DNA from: Microbacterium sp. 3J1
GTDB lineage: Bacteria > Actinomycetota > Actinomycetes > Actinomycetales > Microbacteriaceae
DNA: 64,000 nucleotides
Direction: 5' to 3'
Assembly: GCF_001049495.1 (NCBI RefSeq)
Contig: NZ_CDWI01000008.1
Location: 248,001 to 312,000, forward strand
The translations under genes were made by a program, and so were the position numbers. The notes below the pieces were generated by a model. It was not told the DNA's origin, made no database searches, and saw only the letters and a program-made list of their open reading frames with translations. Of this stretch, positions 45,567 to 53,421 are shown piece after piece. Numbering within the stretch: the stretch's first letter is position 1; each line of letters starts with the position of its first letter.

Positions 45567-47132
45567 CTACTCGCCCTTCGGCGTCGGCAGCGTCTTCAGG
45601 ACGGCGGCGACGGCCTTGGCCGCGGCATCCGCGGTGACGCCGCCCACCGGCACCGTACCCAGCTGGGCCGCGATGCGTCCCGCGACGAACGGGGCCGCGA
45701 ACGAGGTGCCGCTCCAGGTCGCGAACCCGCCGCGGTAGTCGTCGGGATCGATCGTCTCCCGGCGGAGGTCATCGACATCCGCTCGCGTCGCGGCCTGCTC
45801 GCCGCCGACGAACGCCGGTGACGTGCTGACGACGGCGGCTCCCGGAGCGTAGACCTGCACCCAGGGGCCGACGTTGGAGAACAGCGCGACCGAACGGGCG
45901 GACGGGTTCAGTGCGCCCACCGAGACGAGCGGCGCGTTGCGATCTGCGGGGATGCCGTTGTCCGACCCCGGCCAGGGCCAGAGCGATGCCGGGAACGAGG
46001 GCCGGTCGATCGCGTCGTTGCCGGCCGAGCAGACGACGACGCAGCCGAGTTCGCGCGCCGTCGTCAGGATCGCCTCGAGCGTGCGGCTGAAGAGTCCGTC
46101 CTCGGGGGTCTCGTGGTAGTACCCGAGCGAGAGATTCAGCACGTCGATCGGGTGACCGGTCTTGGGGTTCTCGCGGTGACGGCGCAGCAGCTCGACCACC
46201 TGCGCGACCGTGAGCAGGAAGGTGCTCTCGTCGATCACGCCGAGCGCACCCGCCATGCGGATCGAGAGGATGTCCGCATCGGGCGCCGTCTGACGGACGA
46301 TGCCCGCGATGAAGGTGCCGTGACCGGCCACCGCGTCGATCTCGCCGTCCAGCTGTCCGTACAGGTCGGGGTACTTCTCGGGATCCGCGTCGTCGGTGAG
46401 GCCGATCGGGATGCCGTCGATCTCGGCGTGCCGAGTGACGATGTCGTCGGGGAGCCAGTCGTGCACGCCGCAGCCGGTGTCGAGCACGGCGACGACCGGC
46501 CGTCGGCCGCGCTTCGGAGCGACGGCGCGCAGCGGAGCGGGACCGACCCAGGTCACCGGCTGTCGCGCGCCGCGACCCGGCTCGAGGTAGTCGTCGCTGC
46601 CGCCCGTGCCGGCGCCGCGCACGGGATTCGTGCGACTGAACGGGTTGGTGCGGCTGAAGGGATTCGTGCGGCTGAACGGGTTGAGGCCGACCGGGTCGAT
46701 CGACAGCACGTGTTCGAGGCTCGTCCGTGGCATGGTGGTGCGAGTGCTCCGACGGGCCCGCTGCAGCACGCGCCAGGCGTCGGGAGGCACCGGCGACTCG
46801 CCGCGCTCGGGAGCATCGGGAGTGGTGAGGTGCGCCCGCAGGAAGCCGGGGACGCCGGGAAGAAGCGCGCCGCCCGCGAGGCGCGAGTCGGGCGACTCGA
46901 TGTCGAGGCTCCAGCCGAACGATGCGGCAGCCTCACGGAGGGCGAGGATCTCTCGGTCGTACTCCTCGCCATCGGTGTCGCGATCGTTCGTTATGAGCAG
47001 CCGCTGCGGCAGATACGCGGTCGGGAACGCGCGGACTCCGTCGACCGGCTCGACGGTCGGGTCCAGCGCGGTCCCTCGGCGGATCGACCCCTCTGCGCGA
47101 TCCTGCCAGCTCCACCCCTTGGGCTGCTCCAT
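45567..47132 (-). CDS. Subtilisin-like (S8) serine protease with FSRTNP repeat linker
   Basis: A 521-residue S8 peptidase with a complete active site: Asp218 (AVLDTG), His271 (GHGTFIAG), Asn372 (SAGND) and Ser477 (SGTSFAAP). There is no signal peptide or membrane segment, so it seems to act inside the cell. Residues 1-148 form an unrecognised N-terminal domain, probably a pro- or regulatory domain. A linker with three copies of FSRTNP (151-170) and a Gly-rich stretch joins it to the catalytic domain at about 200. ATG at 47132 follows GGAGAGG by 7 nt. Clustered with a CHAT protease and a sigma factor, it may be the target or the activator of the CHAT enzyme. Confidence 0.92.
   Translation of the reverse strand: MEQPKGWSWQDRAEGSIRRGTALDPTVEPVDGVRAFPTAYLPQRLLITNDRDTDGEEYDREILALREAAASFGWSLDIESPDSRLAGGALLPGVPGFLRAHLTTPDAPERGESPVPPDAWRVLQRARRSTRTTMPRTSLEHVLSIDPVGLNPFSRTNPFSRTNPFSRTNPVRGAGTGGSDDYLEPGRGARQPVTWVGPAPLRAVAPKRGRRPVVAVLDTGCGVHDWLPDDIVTRHAEIDGIPIGLTDDADPEKYPDLYGQLDGEIDAVAGHGTFIAGIVRQTAPDADILSIRMAGALGVIDESTFLLTVAQVVELLRRHRENPKTGHPIDVLNLSLGYYHETPEDGLFSRTLEAILTTARELGCVVVCSAGNDAIDRPSFPASLWPWPGSDNGIPADRNAPLVSVGALNPSARSVALFSNVGPWVQVYAPGAAVVSTSPAFVGGEQAATRADVDDLRRETIDPDDYRGGFATWSGTSFAAPFVAGRIAAQLGTVPVGGVTADAAAKAVAAVLKTLPTPKGE
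46623..46682 (-). repeat. 18-bp in-frame tandem repeat encoding FSRTNP
   Basis: Three 18-bp units (46659-46676, 46641-46658, 46623-46640) encode FSRTNP three times, preceded by NP. Units differ only at a few positions: third-base changes in the Asn, Pro, Thr and Ser codons. The peptide is therefore conserved while the DNA drifts, which argues for selection on the protein. Confidence 0.85.
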
Positions 47133-47175
47133 CGTCGATCCTCTCCTCACGGGCGCACCCGCGTCCTCGTCGTGT

Positions 47176-47231
47176 GCGGGCGGACCCGCGGTGGGTGCGG
47201 GAAGCCCCGCGGCGTGTGCGGGCGGACCCGC
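47176..47231. repeat. Three tandem 21-bp hairpin units between small protein and protease genes
   Basis: Three 5-bp stems GCGGG-NNNN-CCCGC stand at 47176-47189, 47197-47210 and 47218-47231, with an exact 21-bp period; loops are CGGA, AAGC, CGGA. They fill the gap between the small gene (stop 47238) and the protease gene. They could attenuate transcription into the proteases or give evenly phased binding sites. Confidence 0.7.
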
Positions 47232-47237
47232 GGTGGA

Positions 47238-47699
47238 TCACAACTCGAACTGCGGTGTCGTCAGGATGCGTTCCTGATCTCCGTCGGTGGTGGTGAGACG
47301 GACCAGCGTGAGTCCGTCCGGGGCGTCGTCGAACACGAAGCGCCCTGCCTCGCTCGAAGTGGTCGACCGCGTGCGCTCCCCTTGCACGAGGTCGACCACG
47401 GCCGAGGCGGAGTCGACCCAGCCGTCGACGCGGTGCCGGCCGCCGGTGGTGCGGGTCACGTGCAGCAGGATGCTGGTGGTGCCGTCGCTGAACTGCAGGG
47501 TCAGGGCGTCGGCGTCGCCGCGGACCGCACCGAGCGGCTGCTCGACGAGGGTCAGCAGCGCGTACTCCTGCGAGAGCCCCTCGGTCGCGACCGCCGCGAT
47601 CATGCGGTCGATCAGGGTCGCGGGCATCGGGTCGACGTCGCGCCACAGCGAACGCAGCTGCGCGAACAGCGCGGCATCCTCGCGTTCATGGTCGCTCAT
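47238..47699 (-). CDS. Small protein with carboxypeptidase-regulatory-like tail, between sigma factor and protease
   Basis: A 153-residue soluble protein of unknown function. The N-terminal part (to about 50) is helical, with LWRDVDPMPATLIDRM. The C-terminal 90 residues look like a beta-sandwich of the carboxypeptidase-regulatory kind; the AGRFVFDDAPDGLTLVRL turn is typical. Its ATG overlaps the sigma factor stop (ATGA), the position usually held by an anti-sigma factor or sensor partner. No transmembrane helix or zinc motif is present. Being made in equal amounts with the sigma factor, it is a candidate inhibitor that the proteases could destroy (inference). Confidence 0.8.
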   Translation of the reverse strand: MSDHEREDAALFAQLRSLWRDVDPMPATLIDRMIAAVATEGLSQEYALLTLVEQPLGAVRGDADALTLQFSDGTTSILLHVTRTTGGRHRVDGWVDSASAVVDLVQGERTRSTTSSEAGRFVFDDAPDGLTLVRLTTTDGDQERILTTPQFEL

Positions 47700-48322
47700 G
47701 AGGTCCCTTCCGTCCGCGGAGTCGGGGCGGCGAGGATGTCGCGCAGCTTCGCGAGGCATCGCTGTCGGGTCGGGCCGATGCTTCCGACGGGCATGCCCAG
47801 GTCGGCGGCCAGGCGCCCGTAGTCAGGTCGTTCCTCGAACGCGATGACGCGCAGGAGGCGTTGGCACCGCTCGGTGAGGAGCTTCACGGCCGCCCACAGG
47901 CGTCGATGCTCGTCGCGGACCGCCGCGCGATCCTCGGCCGACTCCTGCTCCGGGAGCAGGGTGTCCAGAGCATCCGTCTCTGTGGTGTCGACCCTGCCGT
48001 GCGCCTTGCCCGCGCGCCACGCCTCGCGTCGGGCCGTCGTGGTCAGCCAGGCCGACACGGCACGGGGATCGGCGATCGACCGCTGTCCGCGGACGAGCTG
48101 CAGCCACGTCGTCTGGACGACGTCCTCGGCCAGGGTGCGCTCGAGGCCGTACGCGCGCACGACATGCCAGAGCACAGGTGTCATCAGCCGCACGAGGTCG
48201 TCCATCGCGCGGCTGTCGCCGTCCCGCCATGCGTCGAAGAGAGCGGCGGCACGTCTCCAGCGAGCCGTGCCGTCATCCGGTGCAGGATCGAGAGCAGCGC
48301 CGTCGGGTGCGCCGTCGATCAT
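47696..48322 (-). CDS. ECF-like sigma-70 family factor
   Basis: About 208 residues. Region 2 spans roughly 20-95 (DAWRDGDSRAMDDLVRLMTPVLWHVVRAYGL, LAEDVVQTTWLQLVR) and region 4 spans roughly 140-195, ending in PVGSIGPTRQRCLAKLRDIL. This places it in the extracytoplasmic-function group, which directs RNA polymerase to special promoters. ATG 48322 is one of several possible starts (48331, 48346, 48376) and none has a clear ribosome site. It is the first gene of the protease cluster and diverges from the SCO4848 gene. Confidence 0.9.
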   Translation of the reverse strand: MIDGAPDGAALDPAPDDGTARWRRAAALFDAWRDGDSRAMDDLVRLMTPVLWHVVRAYGLERTLAEDVVQTTWLQLVRGQRSIADPRAVSAWLTTTARREAWRAGKAHGRVDTTETDALDTLLPEQESAEDRAAVRDEHRRLWAAVKLLTERCQRLLRVIAFEERPDYGRLAADLGMPVGSIGPTRQRCLAKLRDILAAPTPRTEGTS

Positions 48323-48331
48323 GAGTCCCAT

Positions 48332-48341
48332 TGTGATCACA
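48332..48341. promoter_or_regulatory. TGTGATCACA palindrome near sigma factor start
   Basis: A perfect 10-bp palindrome, identical to the core of CRP/FNR-type sites, lies at or just before the sigma factor start codon. It could be a repressor or CRP-like site, or part of the coding sequence if a longer start is used. Confidence 0.35.
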
Positions 48342-48409
48342 TACATCAGGAGCACGGCAAGAGCCCGGTGATACATGGACCCTGTCGAATTCCTCCGTCG
48401 TGCGCGGGT

Positions 48410-48415
48410 TACCGT
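48410..48415 (+). promoter_or_regulatory. -10 box of SCO4848-family gene (leaderless)
   Basis: TACCGT ends exactly 6 nt before GTG 48422. Confidence 0.45.
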
Positions 48416-48421
48416 GGAGGA

Positions 48422-48640
48422 GTGATCGTCCTCGCTGTCGTCCTCTTCCTCAACGCCGCCTTCAACGTGCTCGTCTGGCCCCGGTTCTACAAGCGGGTCG
48501 CGAACGACCCCCGGGCTCGGGATGCCGACGGCAGGGCCACGACGTTCCTCAAGGTGCACGCGGTGCTGATCGCGATCGCGCTCGTGCTCGCCGTCGTCTC
48601 GGTGGGTGTCGGCGTCGCTGCGCTCGCCGGGGCGCTCTAG
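48422..48640 (+). CDS. SCO4848-family small membrane protein
   Basis: A 72-residue protein with two transmembrane helices (about 1-20 and 44-68) joined by a conserved loop, VWPRFYKRVANDPRARD. This loop and the later FLKVHAVL match the SCO4848 family of actinobacterial membrane proteins of unknown function. GTG at 48422 gives the standard length and lies 6 nt after TACCGT. It converges on the GyrI-like gene and overlaps its stop by 4 nt. Confidence 0.85.
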   Translation: MIVLAVVLFLNAAFNVLVWPRFYKRVANDPRARDADGRATTFLKVHAVLIAIALVLAVVSVGVGVAALAGAL

Positions 48641-49104
48641 TCCTCCGAGCGCTCCGTGATGGGCTGCTGCAGCTCGGTGACCCAGGTCGACTGATCGTCG
48701 GACTCGGAGTCCAGGTACACCTCCCGGCACGCGCCCTGCGGCTGGGCGCCCCGCTCGTCGATCGCCTGCTGGATCTCGTGCCAGCTCTGATCGATCGTCG
48801 ACATGGCGCCGAGGTGCGTGCCGGTGACGGCTGACTCCACCGCCGGCAGCTCGAGGATGTCGACCCCCTCGATCGCCGGTCCGTCGTACGTGAACCCGAC
48901 GCGGATGCGCACGCCGTGCTTGTTCATGTCGTACTCGGCGACAGGCAGACCGGGCTCGCCACCCGACGCGACGATGACGTCGGCGACCCTGTCGAACATC
49001 GGGCCGACCTTCGCTGCGACCTCGGGCTGCGAGCCCACCGTCTCGGTCAGTGCGGCGAGGCGGAGGAAGGGCAGGGGCTTCACGGTGATCTGCAGGTCGG
49101 ACAT
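48637..49104 (-). CDS. GyrI-like effector-binding domain protein
   Basis: A 155-residue stand-alone GyrI-like / AraC effector-binding (SOUL-like) domain. Typical parts are FLRLAALTETVG, PVAEYDMN, DILELPAVESAVTGTHLG and REVYLDSESDDQSTWVTELQQPI, with the conserved acidic residue at the end. Such domains bind small hydrophobic ligands. There is no DNA-binding part. The ribosome site is GGAGA, 6 nt from the ATG. Confidence 0.87.
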   Translation of the reverse strand: MSDLQITVKPLPFLRLAALTETVGSQPEVAAKVGPMFDRVADVIVASGGEPGLPVAEYDMNKHGVRIRVGFTYDGPAIEGVDILELPAVESAVTGTHLGAMSTIDQSWHEIQQAIDERGAQPQGACREVYLDSESDDQSTWVTELQQPITERSED

Positions 49105-49197
49105 CGTCGTCTCCAGGGTCAGCGGGCGGATGCCGCAGATCCTACGCGCGGCCTTCGACATCGGCCAGTCGTCGACGCGAAGCGGTGGTCGATCGGA

Positions 49198-50358
49198 CTA
49201 GTCGTCCGCCCTGGCGTCGGCATCGCCGGCACCCTCGCCCTCGTCGGCGTCGTCCTCTGCGTCGTCCACCGGGCCGCTGAGAATGAGGATGCGCCGTAGG
49301 TGCATCGCGGCCAGGACCCCCGGCCCCATGGAGCGGCGCGCGTCGATCGTGCGGTCGTCGACCTTCTCGAGCAGCAGACGGATCGCCCGGGCCGCCTCGC
49401 CGCGGGTGCGGTGCGCCTCGGCGGAGTCGTCGTCGCCCTGGGCGATGACGTCGGCGACGGCGTGGCAGGCCGCCGAGAGGGGCTCGGGCAGGGCGGGGTC
49501 GAGCGCCAGTGCCCCCGGTCGCTCCCAGATCGTGTCGGCCGTGGCATCAGAGATGTCACGGATCAGATGCGCGATGCGATCGAGACGCTCGAGCTCCTCG
49601 TGGATGTGCTGCGTCTCGCCCCGGCGTCCTCGTGCCCGGGGGTTGGCCCGCCGGCTGTCGTCGGCTTCGGACAAGGTCGAGCGCAACGACCCGGTCGTGG
49701 CGGCGAGGGATGCGGCATCCTCGGCCCACTGCTCGTGCTCGGGCGGCCACGACTCCGTCACCGCGTACCCGATCGCATGCAGGTGGTCGCCCAGCTGCTC
49801 GCGGAAGGCATCGACGCGGGCAGCGGCGACGAGAGTGAGGGGAGCGGGCGCGATCACCACGTTGACGAGGAGTCCGATGACGACGCCCACGGCCATCTGG
49901 GCCAGGTAGCCGAGCGAGTACTCGTCGGCGTTCTGGCCGCCGATGATGAGCACGAACAGCGCGGCCATCGGCACGTACTCGCGTCCGTCGCCGAACCAGC
50001 CGGTGCCCGACACGAGCACGCCCAGGCCCACGACGACGGGGATCGACCACCAGGTGGGTCCCACGGTGAGCACGATGATGGTGGCGAGGGCGATGCCGGT
50101 GGCGAGCCCGAGGAGCGTCTGCAGACCAGACCTCAGCGAGCCCATCAGCGTCGGGTACATGCTCACGAGAGCGCCCAGCGGAGCGTAGTAGGGGTACTCG
50201 TCGGCCACGCCGGGCATGTGCGGCGCGATCGTCCACGCGAGGCCCACGGCGAGCGCGGTCTTCGCGACGAGCAGCAGCCGGGCGGGACGGACGGCGTCGA
50301 CGGCGGAGCGCACGATCGCCGGTCGGCGCTCGCGGATCCGCGTGCGGATGTTCGTCAC
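49198..50358 (-). CDS. FUSC-like / aromatic acid exporter family protein
   Basis: A 386-residue membrane protein. Four to six N-terminal helices (about 30-180) are of the aromatic-acid-exporter/FUSC type, with YYAPLGALVSMYPTLMGS and GLATGIALATIIV. A long cytoplasmic helical domain and an acidic Asp/Glu-rich tail of about 20 residues follow. It likely exports aromatic or other organic acids. The GTG start follows GAGAGAGG. Confidence 0.85.
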   Translation of the reverse strand: MTNIRTRIRERRPAIVRSAVDAVRPARLLLVAKTALAVGLAWTIAPHMPGVADEYPYYAPLGALVSMYPTLMGSLRSGLQTLLGLATGIALATIIVLTVGPTWWSIPVVVGLGVLVSGTGWFGDGREYVPMAALFVLIIGGQNADEYSLGYLAQMAVGVVIGLLVNVVIAPAPLTLVAAARVDAFREQLGDHLHAIGYAVTESWPPEHEQWAEDAASLAATTGSLRSTLSEADDSRRANPRARGRRGETQHIHEELERLDRIAHLIRDISDATADTIWERPGALALDPALPEPLSAACHAVADVIAQGDDDSAEAHRTRGEAARAIRLLLEKVDDRTIDARRSMGPGVLAAMHLRRILILSGPVDDAEDDADEGEGAGDADARADD

Positions 50359-50461
50359 GGCATCCTCTCTCTGTCGGTCGCCTCCCCTGGGGCGAGGCTA
50401 GCCCGCCCGCCTCCGTTCGGCACTCAGGGTTGCGCGGAGGCATCCGATCTGCAGCGCGCCG

Positions 50462-50498
50462 CACCCCGGCCGGGGCGGAGACCGACCCGGCCGGGGTG
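50462..50498 (-). terminator. Terminator of the GntR-ABC operon
   Basis: A perfect 13-bp stem (CACCCCGGCCGGG and complement) with an 11-nt loop starts 14 nt after the permease stop at 50512. Confidence 0.75.
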
Positions 50499-50511
50499 AC
50501 AGGAGTGCCGA

Positions 50512-51198
50512 CTAGGGAGTCACCCTGCGGAAGGCGAGGAACGAGACGATGCTCAGCACCGCCGCGCCCACAAGACCCCACAGCGCCAGCCCCAGCGCGC
50601 CGAGGTCTCCGATGCCCTGCCAGACCTGGAGCCAGAGTTCGAGCCTGGTCGCGAGGAACACGAGCCCGAGGAGCACCAGCGCCAGGCCGACGCCCACGAC
50701 CGTGAGGACGGTCGGTCCCCAGCTCTTGTAGATCGTGGCGCCGGTGAACCCGATCAGGAACAGCAGCAGTGCCAGCGTGAAGTAGACGGTGAAGGCTCCG
50801 AGCGGTCCTGCCTCCCACAGCCACGGCAGGTAGAAGACGTACCCGTTGACGCCGTATCCGTCGGTCAGGGTCTCGATGCCGCCCCCGATCAGGAAGATGA
50901 TGCCGAGGAACGCGCTGCCGAGGACGGCCGTGATGAGCGTCCCGACGAAGAAGTCCCGCCGGGTGATGCTCATCGCCTGCGAGAACGGGAAGGTGTAGGT
51001 CATCGCGCCCATGCCGATCGCGAAGAAGTACCAGAGCGGAGCCTGTCCGCCGCCGCCGTACTTGGGGGTGTCCACCGGGATCATCGCGTAGATGAGCACC
51101 GAGATGACGACGGCCGACCCGAGGATGATCAGCGGCACCCAGATGAAGGTTTGCCGGTTGATCAGCTGCAGGCGGATGACGTTCAGTGTGCGTCGCAT
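50512..51198 (-). CDS. ABC permease of GntR(YtrA)-type operon
   Basis: A 228-residue polytopic protein with about six helices and a large loop after the first. It is made from the third gene of the operon and its ATG shares one base with the ATPase stop (TGATG). It is not a classical ABC-2 sequence, but its position after a YtrA-like regulator and an ATPase makes it the membrane partner. Likely role: export or sensing of an envelope-active compound. Confidence 0.82.
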   Translation of the reverse strand: MRRTLNVIRLQLINRQTFIWVPLIILGSAVVISVLIYAMIPVDTPKYGGGGQAPLWYFFAIGMGAMTYTFPFSQAMSITRRDFFVGTLITAVLGSAFLGIIFLIGGGIETLTDGYGVNGYVFYLPWLWEAGPLGAFTVYFTLALLLFLIGFTGATIYKSWGPTVLTVVGVGLALVLLGLVFLATRLELWLQVWQGIGDLGALGLALWGLVGAAVLSIVSFLAFRRVTP

Positions 51199-52115
51199 CA
51201 GCGGACCTCCTCGTTCGCGACGGAATCTCTCGTGGGGGACTGCGCCTCCGCCTTCTGCGTGAGGCGCACGACCAGCTGCTGCAGCGACACGGGTGCGAGG
51301 TCGAGACCGGATGCCGTGACCTCGGCGCGCTCGTCCGAGGAGAGCGCACCGAGCACCGTGACCGACGCCACGCGCCCGAGCGCCTCGCGGTGCAGCACCT
51401 CGCGGCCGAAGGCCCACGCGTCGACCTTCGCCGCGTCGCCGACGACCGTGACGGCGCGGTCGCGCACGGCATCCGTGTCCTCGTTCAGAAGGATCCGGCC
51501 GTTGTCGATCACGACGACCTTCTCGATGAGGTTGGAGACCTCGTCGATGAGGTGCGACGACAGCACGATCGTGCGCGGGTGCTCGGCGTAGTCACCGAGC
51601 AGGCGGTCGTAGAAGATCTGCCGCGCGACGGCATCCAGGCCCAGGTAGGGCTCGTCGAAGAAGGTGAGGTCGGCGCGCGAGGCGAGCCCGATGATCACGC
51701 CGACGGCCGAGAGCTGACCACGGGACAGCTTCTTGATCGTCTGCTTCATCGGCAGCTGGAACTCCTCGATGAGCTCCTCGGCGAACGCCTGGTCCCAGTT
51801 CTCGAAGAACAGGCTCGCCGCCTTGAAGGCGTGACGCGGGTACGCGTCGTCCGGGTACTTCTGGCTCTCGCGGACGAAGCAGATCCGGTTCAGCACCCGC
51901 GTGTTCTCGTACGGATGCTCGCCGAAGACCCGCACGGTGCCGGAGGTCTCGAAGTTCTGCGCCGTGAGGATCGACATGAGGGTCGTCTTGCCGGCGCCGT
52001 TGCGGCCGAGGAGGCCGTAGATGGATCCTCCGTCGAGGGTCAGCGACACGTTGTCGAGCGCGCGCTTGTCCTTGTATCGCTTGGTGAGGTTCTGCACCTC
52101 GATGACGGCGGTCAT
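51198..52115 (-). CDS. ABC transporter ATP-binding protein (YtrB-like)
   Basis: A 305-residue ABC ATPase with Walker A GRNGAGKTT (about 38-46), signature LSRGQLSAVG, Walker B LTFFDEP and H-loop LSSHLIDE. A C-terminal extension of about 75 residues follows the ATPase core. The signature deviates from LSGGQ (LSRGQ), common in YtrB-like ATPases. It overlaps the GntR gene by 4 nt. Confidence 0.93.
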   Translation of the reverse strand: MTAVIEVQNLTKRYKDKRALDNVSLTLDGGSIYGLLGRNGAGKTTLMSILTAQNFETSGTVRVFGEHPYENTRVLNRICFVRESQKYPDDAYPRHAFKAASLFFENWDQAFAEELIEEFQLPMKQTIKKLSRGQLSAVGVIIGLASRADLTFFDEPYLGLDAVARQIFYDRLLGDYAEHPRTIVLSSHLIDEVSNLIEKVVVIDNGRILLNEDTDAVRDRAVTVVGDAAKVDAWAFGREVLHREALGRVASVTVLGALSSDERAEVTASGLDLAPVSLQQLVVRLTQKAEAQSPTRDSVANEEVR

Positions 52116-52522
52116 GCGGGGTTCTTCCCTTCTGTGCGGGCGGCGCCATCGAGCGCCGGGTGAGTCTGGGCCGCGCGCTCACGGAGCAGCGCAGCGAGGT
52201 CTTCAGCGCCGAGCCCCAGAGTTCGGGCCTCGGTGAGGAGCGGGTCGATGTAGCGGTCGGCGAACGCGGCGCGGCGCTCGCCGAGGACGATGTCACGTGC
52301 GCCGGAGGCGACGAACATGCCGATGCCGCGACGCTTGTACAGCACTCCCTTGTCGGTGAGCATGGCGACTCCCTTCGCTGCCGTGGCGGGGTTGATCCGG
52401 TAGAAGCCGGCCAGCTCGTTCGTCGAAGGCGCCTGGGTCTCCTCCTCGAGCGAGCCGTCGATGATCGAGTCCTCGATCTGCTCGGCGATCTGGAGGAAGA
52501 GCGGCTTGCCTTCTTCGATCAC
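52112..52522 (-). CDS. GntR-family regulator, YtrA subfamily
   Basis: A 136-residue YtrA-type regulator. The winged helix is at about 8-72, with KPLFLQIAEQIEDSIIDGSL, then PSTNELAGFYRINPATAAKGVAMLTDKGVLYKRRGIGMFV. A short dimer tail follows. GTG at 52522 has GGAGGA at 5 nt. The promoter and a palindromic operator lie directly upstream, so it represses its own ABC operon, as known for YtrA-type repressors released by cell-wall antibiotics. Confidence 0.93.
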   Translation of the reverse strand: MIEEGKPLFLQIAEQIEDSIIDGSLEEETQAPSTNELAGFYRINPATAAKGVAMLTDKGVLYKRRGIGMFVASGARDIVLGERRAAFADRYIDPLLTEARTLGLGAEDLAALLRERAAQTHPALDGAARTEGKNPA

Positions 52523-52548
52523 GGGTCCTCCGCCTGGTTGGTGGGTTA

Positions 52549-52566
52549 GTTACTAGACTAGGTAAC
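52549..52566. promoter_or_regulatory. YtrA-type operator
   Basis: GTTACTAGACTAGGTAAC: outer GTTAC/GTAAC arms with a central CTAG-like core. It overlaps the -10 region of the GntR gene promoter, a repressor's position. Confidence 0.65.
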
Positions 52567-52588
52567 CACCGAACCTGCGGAGTGTCAA
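52560..52588 (-). promoter_or_regulatory. Promoter of the GntR-ABC operon
   Basis: Minus-strand TTGACA, a perfect -35 (52583-52588), is followed after 17 bp by TTACCT (52560-52565), or after 18 bp by TACCTA. The leader of about 35 nt carries the GGAGGA ribosome site. Confidence 0.6.
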
Positions 52589-52620
52589 GGGTGAGGCGCG
52601 CGGAGCGCCGGCAAGGCGAT

Positions 52621-53421
52621 TCAGCCGCGGAGGTCCCGGGCGCGGAGCGCCAGAGCCGAGCCCACGGCGAGCGCGACCGCGAGTCCCCACGTGAGCGCGA
52701 GGCCACCGGCGTCCACGCCTTCGGCCAGCGGCGACTGCCGGTACACCCACGCGTACGGCGACAGTGCGTTGAGCCAGTCGAGGTCGTCGGACTGCTTCGC
52801 GAGCGCCTGCAGGACGTATCCGACCACGGCGATGCCGGCGCCGACGCCGGTCGCCCAGATGCGGCGACCCGTCGCCGCCCCGGCGAACAAGGCGGCGGAT
52901 GCCGTCAGGAACGCCAGACCGACCAGGGCCGCGCTCGCCCCGACGATGCGCCAGCCCTCGAGGTCGAGCTCCGCGGGACCGTTCAGCGTCCAGACCACCG
53001 CACCGGAGAAGGCTCCCAGCCACAGCAGGCGCACCAGCACCGCCAGCGCCGACTCCAGCGCGTACTGCCCACGTCCGATGCCGTGCGCGAGGTCGAGCTC
53101 GGCGCGACCGCTCTCCTCGGCTCCCGCGAGGGCGGCGGATCCCCAGACGACAGCGGCGATCGTCAGGAGCAGGAACCCCATCAGGCCGTAGAAGGTGCTC
53201 TGCGCGTAGCCGGCTCCACTGGAGAGCTGGTCGTAGCCCATCGTCTGGACGAGCTCCTTCGGCAGCGCCGAGATCATGTCCTCGAGCTGCCCGTCGCCGC
53301 CGAGACTCGGGTACAGCGGCAGATACAGGAACAGGACGGCCGAGAGTCCCAGCGTCCACCCGACGGCACCCCGCCACGACTCGCGCATGCTGCGCCGGAA
53401 CACCGGCAGGATGCGGTTCAT
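52621..53421 (-). CDS. ABC-2 type permease of TetR-regulated exporter
   Basis: A 266-residue membrane protein with about six helices; after the first there is a large extracytoplasmic loop containing GGDGQLEDMISALPKELVQTMG. The AEESGRAELDLAHGIGR segment is typical of actinobacterial ABC-2 permeases that accompany TetR regulators. Its start overlaps the ATPase stop (ATGA). It works with the ATPase at 53418 as an exporter of unknown substrate. Confidence 0.88.
   Translation of the reverse strand: MNRILPVFRRSMRESWRGAVGWTLGLSAVLFLYLPLYPSLGGDGQLEDMISALPKELVQTMGYDQLSSGAGYAQSTFYGLMGFLLLTIAAVVWGSAALAGAEESGRAELDLAHGIGRGQYALESALAVLVRLLWLGAFSGAVVWTLNGPAELDLEGWRIVGASAALVGLAFLTASAALFAGAATGRRIWATGVGAGIAVVGYVLQALAKQSDDLDWLNALSPYAWVYRQSPLAEGVDAGGLALTWGLAVALAVGSALALRARDLRG

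Noticed and set aside
43032..48322. CRISPR-linked Craspase system
   Set aside because: The TPR-CHAT and sigma factor are suggestive, but there is no gRAMP/Cas7-11, no Csx30/Csx31 homologue that I recognise and no repeat array within the window.
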